Shown here one piece after another: positions 23,312 through 33,724 of a stretch of 64,000 bases of DNA (position 1 is the stretch's first letter; each line of letters starts with the position of its first letter). The translations under genes and the position numbers were made by a program. Origin of the DNA: Euptelea pleiosperma (lineage: Eukaryota; Streptophyta; Magnoliopsida; Ranunculales; Eupteleaceae); assembly GCA_035048495.1 (NCBI GenBank), contig CM068546.1:37404674-37468673 (forward strand), given 5' to 3'. Under the pieces are notes generated by a model, which had not been told where the DNA came from, did not search any database, and saw only the letters and a list, made by a program, of their open reading frames with translations.

Positions 23312-26300
23312 TTAGGATCGGGGGACAACATTTTCATACAACAATTTTGGCATACCAACATGGAGATGAATCAATAGCTGATTTTTGGTGAGGATGATCT
23401 CCTCACTATATAGATCACCCCTATAAAAAATCAGCCCATTCTGAAAATTTCTAACCCTATCAAATGTGGTTTTCAAGTTAACGATAAAAATGGACGGTCC
23501 ATAATTTTTCAACTTCTAAACCAGTTTAGGAATATCGGAATGATTTGAATTTTTGTGAGGATGATCTCCTCACCATAGAGACCATCCTCGCCAAAAACCA
23601 TCCCATTCCAAAACTTCTAATTTATATATTGGGCCACATCAAGTTTTTGTTGTCGAAAATGTTGTATGAAAATGTTGTCCCCCGATCCTGACCCTATATA
23701 TAAGAAAACATTTCCATACACTGTGGAGCAATCCAGTAACACAAAAATATAAGTAGGTTCATATGAGAGAAGGTTATCAAACAACTATAGCTGTTTTTTA
23801 ACGACTTACTAAAGTACAATATGGAGGGTGAAACTGACTGAAACTCTTCTAGAAATCATTTTTTATTATAAAATAACAAATAAAAAAAAGGGTGACAATG
23901 CCATATTGGTACGTGTTAGGATGTGTGATAAACCCAAAAACTGCCGTGCACTAATTACATAGCTGAAAAGTTAATTTGATTTTTCAATGGGTTAATGCCT
24001 TTGTGCTATGCCCTATCCAGGTGTGGCTTAAGGACTGATTGGTAGTAATCAATGAGTTGGTAGTCTATTTGTATGGTATGAGAGTTAAGTTTCATTCAAG
24101 ATGCTGGTTATCACGTATTTTCTTTACAAAAATACTTCAATTAGATATCAAACCTACAAACATGTATTGGATAAATGTTTCTGGATTAAATGGTATACTA
24201 CGGGTTGGATCTTAGTGGAAATGTGGTTCATGCAACTCTTCAAGCCATGTTTTGGCTTTGCACAAATTTCTGTATCCTTTTTACCTGTTTGTTAATTGAA
24301 ATTCAGTACAGAGATAAGAAGGCTATAATCCTGTATAATAGTTATATATCATTATCGCACAATAAATATTTATATCATCTTATCACCTGCATGGTTCTTC
24401 ATGTGCCTATTCAAGCCATGTTTTGCCTCAGGCCATTTTTTTGTATCCTTTCTACCTTTTTGTTAATTGAAATCAGTACAGAGAAAAAGATGGGGTAGAA
24501 TTCTTCATTGAGGTAGTCGGCGGAGTTCCTGCCATCAAAACGCCCTACCAGGAAGCCTCGGGCGTATTTAGTTTGCAATATCTCTATGCCTGGGGTTCCT
24601 TTGTGAGGTAGAAAAGTAGAATAGTGAAGTCAAGGTGCTAGTGAAGTGTAGGAGTTCAGGGATGGTCGTGTCATTTTATGCGCCAGCAAGGAGGCGGGCA
24701 TCTGTAAGATTTGCAGTGGAGGTCCTTCCAAAATAGGGCAGGGGATGGCGTCCATTCATCGTAAGTGGCCAGCGGTAAACACCCTTCATGCTAATCAGTT
24801 ACTCAGAGCAGTGGCTCATCTTGAAGGGCTTGATGTTCCACCTCTGGACCACTAACGTGATTGAAACCCAGGGTCGTCTGCGTGGCGGAGTGAAGGAGAT
24901 CAACCCCAAGTTCTTCACAACAGAAAAGCTTCCCTATATCTGTTTTAAAAAAGCAGAGGGAGGATTAAACAAGATCTCCAAAACCGTCAATGTGCTGGAC
25001 CGAGACATTGTTTTTACTGTTTTGGTGGAGATTGAAGGAAGCGATGTGGAAGTGCAGAACAATTCATACCAACCTGAGCTCAGTTTCAGTCAATGGGTGG
25101 TTGAAGACAAAGATGTGGCGATCCCTGGGACACGTGGGAGAGCTAGATTAGAAGATACTGTCCACAGGGAGTTCTAAGATAGACACGTTCACAGGCCCAA
25201 GATGGTTGACCCCACATGGCGGGTAGGAAAGTTGAGGTGGAACTGAACGGTGAAGGTGGCATCCCATACAAGGGAGGGGAATAATTGTGATCCACAGACT
25301 GTTCATCCTCCTTTGTTTACTAAGCACCCCAATCGCACGGCTGCGATTAGCAGTGACATGATTAATAAGGCACATTGAAGCAACATGTTAGCTTCTCCCA
25401 CATAACTTATACACATTCCCAACTCATTCAGCCACTCTGCCGCTACCATGATAAAAACAGGGGATCGAGTTTCAACTCATCCTACTCGGGTGTTTTTCCT
25501 TTGTACGAAGGATGGGTGCTTCGCCAAGCTAAGATAGCAGCAATTTGCAACCTAGGTTTATTGAAGGCGTCAATACTGACCAGGAGGTGGTAACAGGGAG
25601 GTGTATGTTCTGCTCATGGAGATGGAAACCAGGAGGGCGCTCAATATATCCCACTGGTGGAGGGAGGTGGAATACGACTGACCAGGGGACTGTTTTTTGC
25701 TAGGGACGAAGCAGATATATGAAGCTGGACAGGGCTCGCACAAGTTTTTGTGCCTAGAGGAGGCTCCCCATGCAGGCAGGTTTCTTCATCACCTAGTCTC
25801 CTCTCCGTGTTCTAGGGAGCATACGAGGTTGGTTGATAATGATCTGTCTCCAAATTCCTCCTCTCCAGCTCATGTGGTTTTTAAAAACGTGGAGGCAAAT
25901 TCGGTTTTACTGAAAACAGACAATGCGGACGAAGGGGCCGGGTCGAGTACAGAGGAATGTAGAAGCAAGGTTACCCCATTCTGCGATTGGATGCCTCGAT
26001 GGAATCACTCCATCGAGTTTTGAAAGAATCGCTTCTTCGGGAAGAATCGCTCTTTTGCTCCAAGCATCTCACCTGGAAAATTTGCAATCTCCAAAAAGAA
26101 AATATCTATTCATTCATTATTTTAAAATTAAAGATTACATCCCTATTTATAAAACTTTAACTTTCCTAATCCTAATCAAACTAAAACACTATATAAAATT
26201 GTTTGAAACAGATTAAAACTCAAATAAATAAAAAATCCTAATAAAATTAATATTAATATTAATGTTGTGGGATCCGCATGCTATGGCTCTCACTCCTTTG

Positions 26301-28301
26301 TTGTATTGCTTTGTACTCCACTTCTTTTATGAATATATATACACCATTTACCAATAAAAAAGACTATAACCCTTTATACTACAAAAGTTATATGTCACTA
26401 TCATACCTCGTTAATGTTTATATCATCTTATCATCACAAAAAGAAAAAAGAAAAAAAAAAATGTGTACCTTTACTTTTCTAAACAAATAAAAATAAAAAT
26501 AAAGAGAACTCCTGATCCTCTACCTCCAGGGTGTCCAAGACTCCAAGCAATCCAATTCCACACCTCTACACTTAATTCTTTCCACGTATTAGGATTACCT
26601 TCCATGCTTCAACTGTTATCTCAAATTAGAATATTGTTAAGGCACACTTTATTATAGTCAAGAATATTGAGTTTCTAAAGAAGTCCACAATGGGTAATAT
26701 CCAATTCGAATAACTATTACACCAGCAAACTACAGAGAGGCATCCATTAGACAGATAATAGCTGAATCAGGTCAATAAACAAAAAGATCTTTACACAAGG
26801 CGCTAAAGCGGACCCATGCACCTACCATTTGTCCTAACTCGGACTTTGCTTTAAATCCACATAAAGAAGTCCAAACTAGAAGATGGAATACAGATCCTCT
26901 GAGTTCAAGATCAAAATTTCCTCGAGTGCCCCAAAGGGCTGAAATAGTTCATGTATCCAGGTTCTTGCCAGAACTTTGTTTAAAAACCACTTGATGAGTT
27001 GTTTTACCAAATAAATTAATAATCTCACGAGGAAAAATTGGAGTCCAAAGTTTCACTATCTCCACTGTTAATACCGTACTCAAAACATTCCTCCACAGAA
27101 TTTCTTGCATGACAACAATTCTGGAGTTAAAAGACTTCCATGTCATGATCTTTGTAAAATGCAAGCATTGCCGATAGCTGCTTTACACGAGAATCATGTC
27201 ACTCAAAAATCCTACACTCAGATGCACAAATTAGACACCCAAACTGGCTAGCCAGCTCACAACATGACTAGCCAGCGTGACAAAGTTGTTTGAACAACGC
27301 TCGTGAGAGGAGTTCTTTCCCTTTGGCAAAATAAGTTTTATTATCTTATAATTGATGTCTCTTGGTATTTCCTATTTTTTTTTTTCTAAATGCCATCATT
27401 TTCTAAGTTCCAGTAATCAACTTATCTACCTACTCTCTCTATCTGTCTCTGTCTCTCAGTCCATTCATCCATCTGTGCTTTTGTCTATATAATTTCCTAT
27501 CCACGCACATAAAATAAGTATAACAGGTTAATCAAATTGAAGAGTGTAATTCATGGAAGTTTCTTCAAAGCATATATAATATGGACATACAAACTGCATT
27601 TTCCACACTATCTCAACCAAGATATGTTCTTCCATAGTTATTGTACATGTATCAAACTGTTTGGTATTTTCTAAAATGAGTTAAGAATCCAAACCTCATT
27701 TTCATGGCATTCCAATCAGCTTCTGCGGACGCAGCAATCGATGCCATCGCCTGCAAAGCACCATCATGGTGAGCAAACACCACAAATCCAATTAAAATAC
27801 AGATTCAGTAACTTTTTAAGGTTTCAGAAACTCTTCATGATTCTTTTCCAATTCCAGCAACAAATGCATAGAACCAATCAAATTGGGTAACCCATTTGAA
27901 TATAATCCTAAAAAAACCAAAACCCCATACTGAAGCGCAATTCAAAGAAGTACACAGTCAGAAGAAATCAGCAGAAGAAATGACACTGTCCGATTTCTGA
28001 TAAAAAAAAAATCGTATCTTTTATTAGTCATCAAAACAAAAAGGCTATGAATCAAAATAGTGAAAACAATCAAAAGGGTGTGTAGAAATCGAAGATCCAA
28101 AATGGGTTTTGTTTGTTTGTTTGTTTGATAATTTGTCTTAGAGAGAGAGAGAGAGAGAGAGAGGAAAACCTCTTGGACTCGGGTGGAATTGAGCTGACGA
28201 TCTTCGACATGGTCGGTGAGCTTGTCGAGGGCTTTGCTCTGTTGCTGCAAGTCCTTTGAATCCACCACTCTCTCGACCCCCCCTTCGTCTGCGACCTCCA
28301 T
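22303..28301 (-). CDS. HYPK: HYPK, NatA-associated huntingtin-interacting-protein-K-like protein, complete
   Basis: Small partner of the NatA N-terminal acetyltransferase (NAA15/NAA10) at the ribosome. Exons, reading leftwards: 28170-28301, 27695-27750, 22480-22546 and 22303-22383. They join with consistent phases and standard splice sites to give 111 aa. Residues 1-44 include KALDKLTDHVEDRQLNSTRV. Exon 2 gives AMASIAASAEADWNAMKM. Exon 3 gives REKELAAVKINAADVDII. Exon 4 gives KKVAERTLREHKGDAVAAIR, the UBA-like C-terminal module. The intron after exon 2 is 5,148 bp and packed with repeats, against 96 bp for the next one. The gene is convergent with the kinase gene. Function comes from the family; the exon structure is read directly. 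Confidence 0.93.
23280..23310. repeat. (AT)n microsatellite
   Basis: A pure alternating AT run directly left of the MITE starting at 23,314. Confidence 0.9.
23314..23689. repeat. Foldback MITE in HYPK intron 2
   Basis: aggatcgggggacaacattt begins the left end and aaatgttgtcccccgatcct closes the right end; complementarity extends about 30 bases. The inside carries ggtgaggatgatctcctcac, which is shared with the two elements at 29,127-29,921. It is flanked by AT-rich microsatellite DNA. Confidence 0.8.
24224..24490. repeat. Direct duplication of about 95 bp
   Basis: Two similar blocks at 24,224-24,320 and 24,391-24,490 share ttcaagccatgttttg, tttctgtatcc-like sequence and tttgttaattgaaat..cagtacagag. 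They are separated by ctataatcctgtataatag DNA, related forms of which recur at 26,352-26,430. Confidence 0.6.
24490..26090 (+). mobile_element. LINE ORF1/DUF4283-like fragment inside HYPK intron 2
   Basis: The frame 24,788-25,177 reads WLILKGLMFHLWTTNVIE ... GGVKEINPKFF ... NVLDRDIVFTVLVEIEGS. This matches the pattern of the N-terminal DUF4283-like domain of plant LINE ORF1 (W-x-G-x-P-x-H-L-W, then VNVL...). Later pieces at 25,375-25,590 and 25,697-26,023 are open but unrecognised. It lies antisense to HYPK and has no start context of its own. It is a decayed retroelement piece, not a host gene. Confidence 0.55.
26091..27690. other. Rest of HYPK intron 2, no gene seen
   Basis: AT-rich intron DNA with short poly(A) runs and no recognised element beyond the similarity of 26,352-26,430 to 24,310-24,390. 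Confidence 0.4.
28140..28162. repeat. (GA)n microsatellite at start of HYPK intron 1
   Basis: An alternating GA run begins a few bases inside the intron. On the coding strand it is a (TC)n tract right after the 5' splice site. Confidence 0.85.
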
Positions 28302-28440
28302 TGCTTTCCTTTACTTTCTTCCCCTCTTCTCTCACCGACTACTCTTTCACCATTATATTGTATTACAATTTAGGGTACTATAGTATAGAGTATAGACATT
28401 AGACCTTAAAGACGGTCTTCCATCCTAATCCCGAATAAAT
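28302..28440 (-). promoter_or_regulatory. HYPK upstream region
   Basis: A short unique stretch lies between the HYPK ATG and the MITE starting near 28,445. It must hold the 5' UTR and core promoter unless transcription starts inside the MITE. No clear TATA box is assigned. Confidence 0.35.
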
Positions 28441-28444
28441 CTTT

Positions 28445-28790
28445 GATGACGGGCGTCTTTTACGACAGACACGTTCGTATGAGCCACGTGGCACATTCTT
28501 AGAAATTACTGACCGTATGGATGTTTGGCCGATCCCTACGTGGACCTATATACCAAAAACCAGCCTTATTAGCGTTTTCTAACCTTGGGCTCTGGGTCCC
28601 AACAATTAATGCTCGATTCTTACTGTTAAAAATAAACCCACGAAGAAGATTACATCCAACGGTTCGAATTACTAATCATGATGTTTTGGGACTGTAAGTC
28701 CACCAAGGGATGGGCCAAATATCCATACGGTCAGTGGTCATTTAAGAACGTGCCACGTGGCTCATAATGTGGTCGGTCATCAACTACTCC
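28445..28790. mobile_element. G-box-family MITE just upstream of HYPK
   Basis: Left arm gagccacgtggcacattctt and right arm taagaacgtgccacgtggct are inverted copies. The inner blocks accaaaaaccagccttatta and taatcatgatgttttgg are also paired. Each arm carries a G-box (CACGTG) within about 500 bases of the HYPK start. Confidence 0.75.
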
Positions 28791-29126
28791 ATTGACCATA
28801 TGGATGTTTGGACCATAGTGGACTAAACCAATTTGAATGAGTAGTATGCCTAGGTGGCCCACTCAAATAATGGACCTTGAAATTAGGCCCATCATTAACC
28901 TATGGCTGAAGAACGCAGCCCAACTCCCAACCCGACTGTGTGTTTTCTCTAGGCCTCGTCCAAGCCATCAGCCATGGCTGTCATGCATACCTTTTGAGTC
29001 CTTTCCATGTCTCGAGGGGAATCTTAACTTAAATCTTTAGAAATTTGGTTTCCATAACGGTACAGAGATCTCTAAAAGGTTTCGAGAAAATCAAAGAAAA
29101 TAAAAAGAAATATATATATATATATG

Positions 29127-29514
29127 CTGGGATAAAATGACCAATGTTATTCTTACTAATAGAATGACTAATGGACGTGGGGCTCACATGTAGATGAGTT
29201 AATGGCTATTTTTTGGTGATGATATTCTTCTCAACATGGATATTAACCACACAAAAAATCAGCCCATTCCAACATTTGCAGTTTTGTGAAAAGTGGATCA
29301 AATTGAAAAATTTTGGACCATCTACTTTCACCGTTAAATTTCGGTCAATATTTGATAACGTTAGAAATTTTAAAAACTACTGATTTTTGGTGAGGATGAT
29401 CTCCTCACCATGGAGATCTTCCTCACAAAAAATCAGCTCTTAACTCATCTGCATGTGGGCCCCATGTCCATTAGTAATCTATTAGTAAGAATAGCACGAG
29501 TCATTCTATCCCAC
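29127..29514. mobile_element. TA-targeting MITE, copy A
   Basis: Inverted ends ctgggataaaatgac and gtcattctatccca, next to inverted ttcttactaatagaatgac blocks. (AT)n lies on both sides. Inner ggtgaggatgatctcctcac is shared with 23,314-23,689. Confidence 0.8.
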
Positions 29515-29535
29515 CCCCATATATATATATATATA
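29514..29535. repeat. (AT)n spacer between twin MITEs
   Basis: A short alternating AT run separates two near-identical elements. Confidence 0.85.
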
Positions 29536-29921
29536 TGGGATAAAATGACTAATGGAATTCTTACTAATAGAATGACAGATGAGTAGGGCCCACGTGCAGA
29601 TGAGTAGAGAGCTGATTTTTGGTGAGGATATTCTTCTCAACATGGATATCAACCACACAAAAAATCAGCCCATTCCAACATTTGCAGCCTTGTGAAAAGT
29701 GGATTGCAAATTGAAAATTTTTAGATCATCCATTTTCACCATTAAAATTAGGTCCATCTTTGATAGGGTTAGAAGTTTTAAAAATTACTGATTTTTGGCG
29801 TGGATGATCTCCATGGTGAGGAGATCATCTTCACCAAAAATCAGCTCTTAACTCATATGCATGTGGGCCCCACGTCCATTAGTAATCTATTAGTAAGAAT
29901 TTCATTAGTCATTTTATCCCA
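29536..29921. mobile_element. TA-targeting MITE, copy B
   Basis: A second copy of the element to its left in the same orientation: tgggataaaatgac ... gtcattttatccca. Length is almost the same (386 against 388 bases). (AT)n again follows on the right. Confidence 0.8.
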
Positions 29922-30102
29922 GCCCATATATATATATGGTTGTCAAAAATCGATTTAAGAAAATTTCATTTGCATTTTTACATAGAAATTTTTCAATTTC
30001 ATATGTACTCTCTGCTTATAAATACCAATAACTCTCTATGACAAAAATTAAAGCTAAAAAATGCCAACAGACGCCCTTTAAAAGGGCGTTTGCCCATATA
30101 GG

Positions 30103-30420
30103 CATAAAACATGTCACAATACAAGCCACATCTCACATTCTTAGTGGACGCTGACCGTATAGATGTTTGGCCAGTCCCTAGGTGGACTTGCAAATCAGCC
30201 TGATTAGTAATTTACAACCTTTGGATCTTTGCACTCGAATAATGCTCAAATTCCTACGGTTAAAATCAACCAATGAAAATAACTTCAATCCAACACTTAT
30301 AAACCACTGATGATGTTTATTTTTGGTGTGTCGGTCACCCTAGTGAGTAGTCAAACATCCATATGGTCATCGTCCACAAAGAGTGTGCCACGTGGCTCGT
30401 ATTGTGATAGAAGTTTTATG
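30103..30420. repeat. G-box-family MITE (nested, 1)
   Basis: Right arm gtgtgccacgtggctcgtat; the left arm is mutated (gccacatctcacattctta). Inner cctgattagtaattta and ccactgatgatgtttattt blocks are partly paired. Confidence 0.6.
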
Positions 30421-30451
30421 CCTCTGTGGCGAGTAAAACTTTGATGACAGG

Positions 30452-30745
30452 GCCTGTCATCAAGGCCGATGACAGGGTCACAATATGAGCCACGTGGCAC
30501 ACTCTTAGAAGACTCTGACGGTATGGATGTTTGGCCAATCCCTAGATGGGCCCACAAACTAAAAATCAGTCCGATTAGTGTGCGAATATTAACATTATTA
30601 ACCATTATTTGAGGTGCAAAGATCCAAAGGTTTGAAATCATTAATTAAGCTGATTTTTAGTTTGCAGGTCCACCTATGGATTTGAAAAATATCCATACGG
30701 TCAAAGTCCACTAAGAGTGTGCCACATAGCTCATATGCACCCTTT
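30452..30745. repeat. G-box-family MITE (nested, 2)
   Basis: Left arm gagccacgtggcacactctt; right arm aagagtgtgccacatagctc. Inner accaaaaatcag-type blocks are paired. Confidence 0.65.
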
Positions 30746-31424
30746 CGTCAAAGTTGTACTCTCTATGGACAAATGTCCTTTTACTCTCTAAAGGGCGTTT
30801 GTTAGGTACAGGCGTCCTTTAAAAGGGCGTTTGTCAGCAAAAGCTTTAATTTTTGTTGTGCAGAGACGCCCATTCGAAGGGCGTTTTGTTACTTTTTTTG
30901 TAAATGTCATAAAGTTGTTTTTGTTTTTGTAAATACATTTAAATTTATTTCCGTTTATAAAATTTTCTGTATTTAGATTTATAAGTGATATTTAGGTGTG
31001 AGTAGGAAAATAAATGTGTTGGTCTTGCTCCTTGGATATTGGGACAAATAAGTTATTTTTTTCTTTTTTTTCCTCATTATAATGATCTTTTATCTATTTC
31101 TCAAAGAACTATTAAGTGCACACATGCCTTGCACGTGGACAATTTGAGTTGGACTGAAAACATAGATAATTGGTTAAACGATACCGAGTTTAATACCAAA
31201 CTACAAAATTGTCTAGGTGCGATTGATCCAGCACCAAGTAGTAAAAATGCAATATGGAAGAATCTTTGAAGTTTACCAATTATGTCTTGGCTCATCCAAC
31301 AAAATGAAAAAAAAGCTGGACTAACACAAGCTCAAGCACCGCTGTGCATTATTGACGCTATAAAGAATATATGATCTCCACTGGTATTCTAATTTGTTAT
31401 TTTCCTTTTCGGTCCTTGTCAATT

Positions 31425-31760
31425 TATGCCATACTTTGACCCCAGTCATCTCCAAACAGTGAACTTGTTGAAGCTTATATTTGTTAAGGTATGTGATTGC
31501 GATGTAGGTGTCAGACATGATTGGTGTTTTCCTCAGAAACCCAATGGCGGTTCTGCCGCTGTTGGATTTGTAGAATATAAGTCTCTCTGGACCGGGCCGG
31601 AGAGATAAAAGATTGGATTGTACTGGGATGTAGCATCTTCATCCTTCCACTTCTCAGTGATAAGTGACTATAATAATAAATGGGTTGGTCTTTGGTCCTT
31701 TCGATATTTGGACAAATAAGCTATTTTTTTTTCTTCGCATAATAATTAGGGTTCGTGCTC
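31425..31760 (+). pseudogene. B3-like gene relic, unit 1 (C-terminal part)
   Basis: The translation gives FVKVCDCDVGVRHDWCF, then a stop, then KIGLYWDVASSSFHFSVIS. This aligns with the C-terminal half of unit 2 (KVLDCDVGVEHE...KIGLRWDANSSSFHFSVIS). The shared 3' flank (aaatgggttggtc; ggacaaataagctattttt) follows. It has an internal stop and no 5' part. Confidence 0.55.
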
Positions 31761-32330
31761 CAATGACAGCCCTAAAATGACAGGCTCCCGTTACAGGATA
31801 CAATATAAGCCACGTGGCACACTCTTAGAAGACTTTAACCTTATATATGGATGTTTGGCCAATCCTTAGGTGGACCTACAAACCAAAAATCAGCCTGATT
31901 AACCCCACTCTCTAGGGTGGACCTCAGATATGGATGTTTGACCCTAGATTGTTTCTTAATCCATACCTCATTCTCATGGCATTTCAATCAGCTTCTGCAG
32001 ATGCAGCAGTTGATACCATCGCCTGCAAAGAACCATGATCATGATGAGAAAAAACCACATAAATCAAATTAAACTACAACCTCTAGGGTGGACCTGCAAA
32101 CCAAAATCAGCCTGATTACTGATTTACAATCTTTGGGTCTTTGATCCCAAATAACGCTCAATAATGCTCAAATTCCTACGGTTAAAATCAACCCATGAAA
32201 ATAACATCAATCCAACGCTTAGAAATCAATGATCAGGTTTATTTTTGGTTTGTGGTTCCACCTATTGATTGGCTGAACATCAGCGTCTACTAAGAGTGTG
32301 TCACGTGGCTCATATTGTGTGCTGTGCGCG
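31755..32330. repeat. G-box-family MITE split by a HYPK exon 2 copy
   Basis: The left arm aagccacgtggcacactctt at about 31,800 and the right arm gtgtgtcacgtggctcatat at about 32,300 belong to one element. Between its halves lies the HYPK-derived piece at 31,953-32,080, bordered by the direct repeat ctctagggtggacct (31,910-31,924 and 32,081-32,095). Confidence 0.7.
31953..32080 (-). pseudogene. Captured copy of HYPK exon 2 with flanking intron
   Basis: About 125 bases match 27,680-27,795 of the HYPK gene, including exon 2, both splice sites and about 50 bases of intron 1. On the minus strand it reads AMVSTAASAEAD, stop, NAMRMR. Trp has become TGA, so it cannot supply HYPK. The MRM form, in place of the resident gene's MKM, is the one remembered from Arabidopsis HYPK, suggesting descent from an older or paralogous copy. 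Confidence 0.8.
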
Positions 32331-32374
32331 AAGGTTTACTCCACTATTTGGGTACAAATTAAAGCTCCCAAAGG

Positions 32375-32490
32375 TTTCAAATCACTAATCAGGTTGACTT
32401 TTATTATGTATGTCCACCTAGGGATGGGACAAACATCTCCTAGGGATCCAGTGGTCACTAAGAGTACGTGCTATGTGGGTGGCTCATATC
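32375..32490. repeat. Partial G-box-family MITE arm
   Basis: caaatcactaatcaggttga and tccacctagggatgggacaa are right-half blocks of the family without a matching left half. Confidence 0.55.
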
Positions 32491-32637
32491 CCCTAGGTGG
32501 ACTAAACTAATTTCTTCAAATACTATGCCTAAGTAAGCTTTGATGTGGTTAGGGCTCTCAATAGATAGTCTATTTGAAAAATTGGATATTATCCGAAATT
32601 TCAGATATCAAATTCTGATTGGGGTATTTTTTTTAGG

Positions 32638-33503
32638 GAATTTTTGACATACCCCCCATGTTATCTTTAAAATTTGATATACCCCCCCACAATTTGAAAA
32701 AGCTGACATACCCCCCTATGACTCGGTCCACAGTCATTTGACCAGTGTTGACCCAAGTTGACTTCCTAATTTTGTATTGAAGGATGAAAGTGCCCTTGTC
32801 TTCAACATTAGATCAAGGGTTTGGGTTTAGGCCAAAACCCATACCCCAAATCAAGCATGAAAAGAGGAGATTAAAAATAAAAATTAAAACCCATGTTGGT
32901 AAACTTGAGATTTTTTTTTGGTTTTTTGATGAATTAAATAAATATTGAGAAGAAAAAAACCAAAAAAAAATAAATAAAACTCATGAATGAATGGGATTCT
33001 TTTATGGATTTTATTGTAGAATAAAATTTTAACATTGGGAGAACCCATCTTTCCAAAACCCACATCTCAAAAGATTAAAATATAAATTGCTTTGTCTTAT
33101 TTTTCATTTTTGTTAATGAAAAATTTAAACTAAAATTGTATGCTTTGTGTTTTTTATTTTTTTTTTAACCTTGGGTTTTAAATTATTGTCGAAGTGGTGG
33201 CCAGGTAGCCATGAGACTCCAGCGGGTTGGTCGCCGGTGATGGGCAGCTAACCCGTTGAAATCTCTTGGCCGGCCGTCCACCACAGCCGTTTGATTTGGG
33301 GTTTGGGTTTTGGCCCAAACCCTTGTTCTAAGGTTGAAGACAAGGACATTTTTATCATTTAATACAAAATTTGGTAGTAAACTCGGGTCAACACTGATCA
33401 AATGACAGTGGACCGAGTCATAGGGGGTATGTCAGTTTTTTTCAAATTGTGGGGGGGGTATGTCAAATTTTAAAGATAACATGAGGGGGTATGTCAAAAA
33501 TTC
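32638..33503. mobile_element. Foldback element with long inverted repeats
   Basis: The left end (gaatttttgacataccccc, aaaatttgatataccccc, gctgacataccccccta) is mirrored at the right (agggggtatgtcagttttt, ggtatgtcaaattttaaag, gggtatgtcaaaaattc), making arms well over 100 bases long. The middle has poly(A)/(T)-rich DNA and ggtcgccggtgatgggc. Decayed relatives lie at 41,510-43,215 and 48,220-48,325. Confidence 0.75.
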
Positions 33504-33720
33504 GCTTATATATATATATTATATTATATTATATTTATCATATTAAATAATATTATTTATAAATATAATAATTGTAGTTATTTTATGTATAAATATATAA
33601 TTTTCGGATTGGATATTATCAGATACCCGATAAGCTATTCGGATTTGAATTAGAATATTGATTTAGAAATATTCATCGGATATCAAATCAGAGAAAATCA
33701 AAGAAAAATAAAAGGAAATA
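33504..33720. other. AT-rich spacer
   Basis: tatatt/attata-rich DNA with no recognised feature. Confidence 0.4.
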
Positions 33721-33724
33721 AAAT

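Larger units (their letters stand above)
30036..30865. mobile_element. MITE with aagggcgt ends containing two nested MITEs
   Basis: The left end (gacaaaaattaaagct, then acgccctttaaaagggcgtt) is inverted at the right end (cctttaaaagggcgtttgtc, then agctttaatttttgttgtg). Two G-box-family elements, about 30,103-30,420 and 30,452-30,745, lie inside, so they inserted later or were captured. Confidence 0.7.
29936..31090 (+). pseudogene. B3-like gene relic, unit 0 (promoter and 3' flank only)
   Basis: 29,940-30,030 matches the promoter of the better-preserved unit at 33,730-33,890 (atcgatttaagaaaatttca; cttataaatacca). 30,950-31,085 matches its 3' flank (ttggtcttgctccttggata; gggacaaataag). The coding part is missing, replaced by nested MITEs. 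It is recognised only by comparison with the other units. Confidence 0.5.

Noticed and set aside
24101..24498. Two overlapping frames (64 and 102 aa) in HYPK intron 2
   Set aside because: They arise from the 95-base duplication in AT-rich DNA and resemble nothing known.
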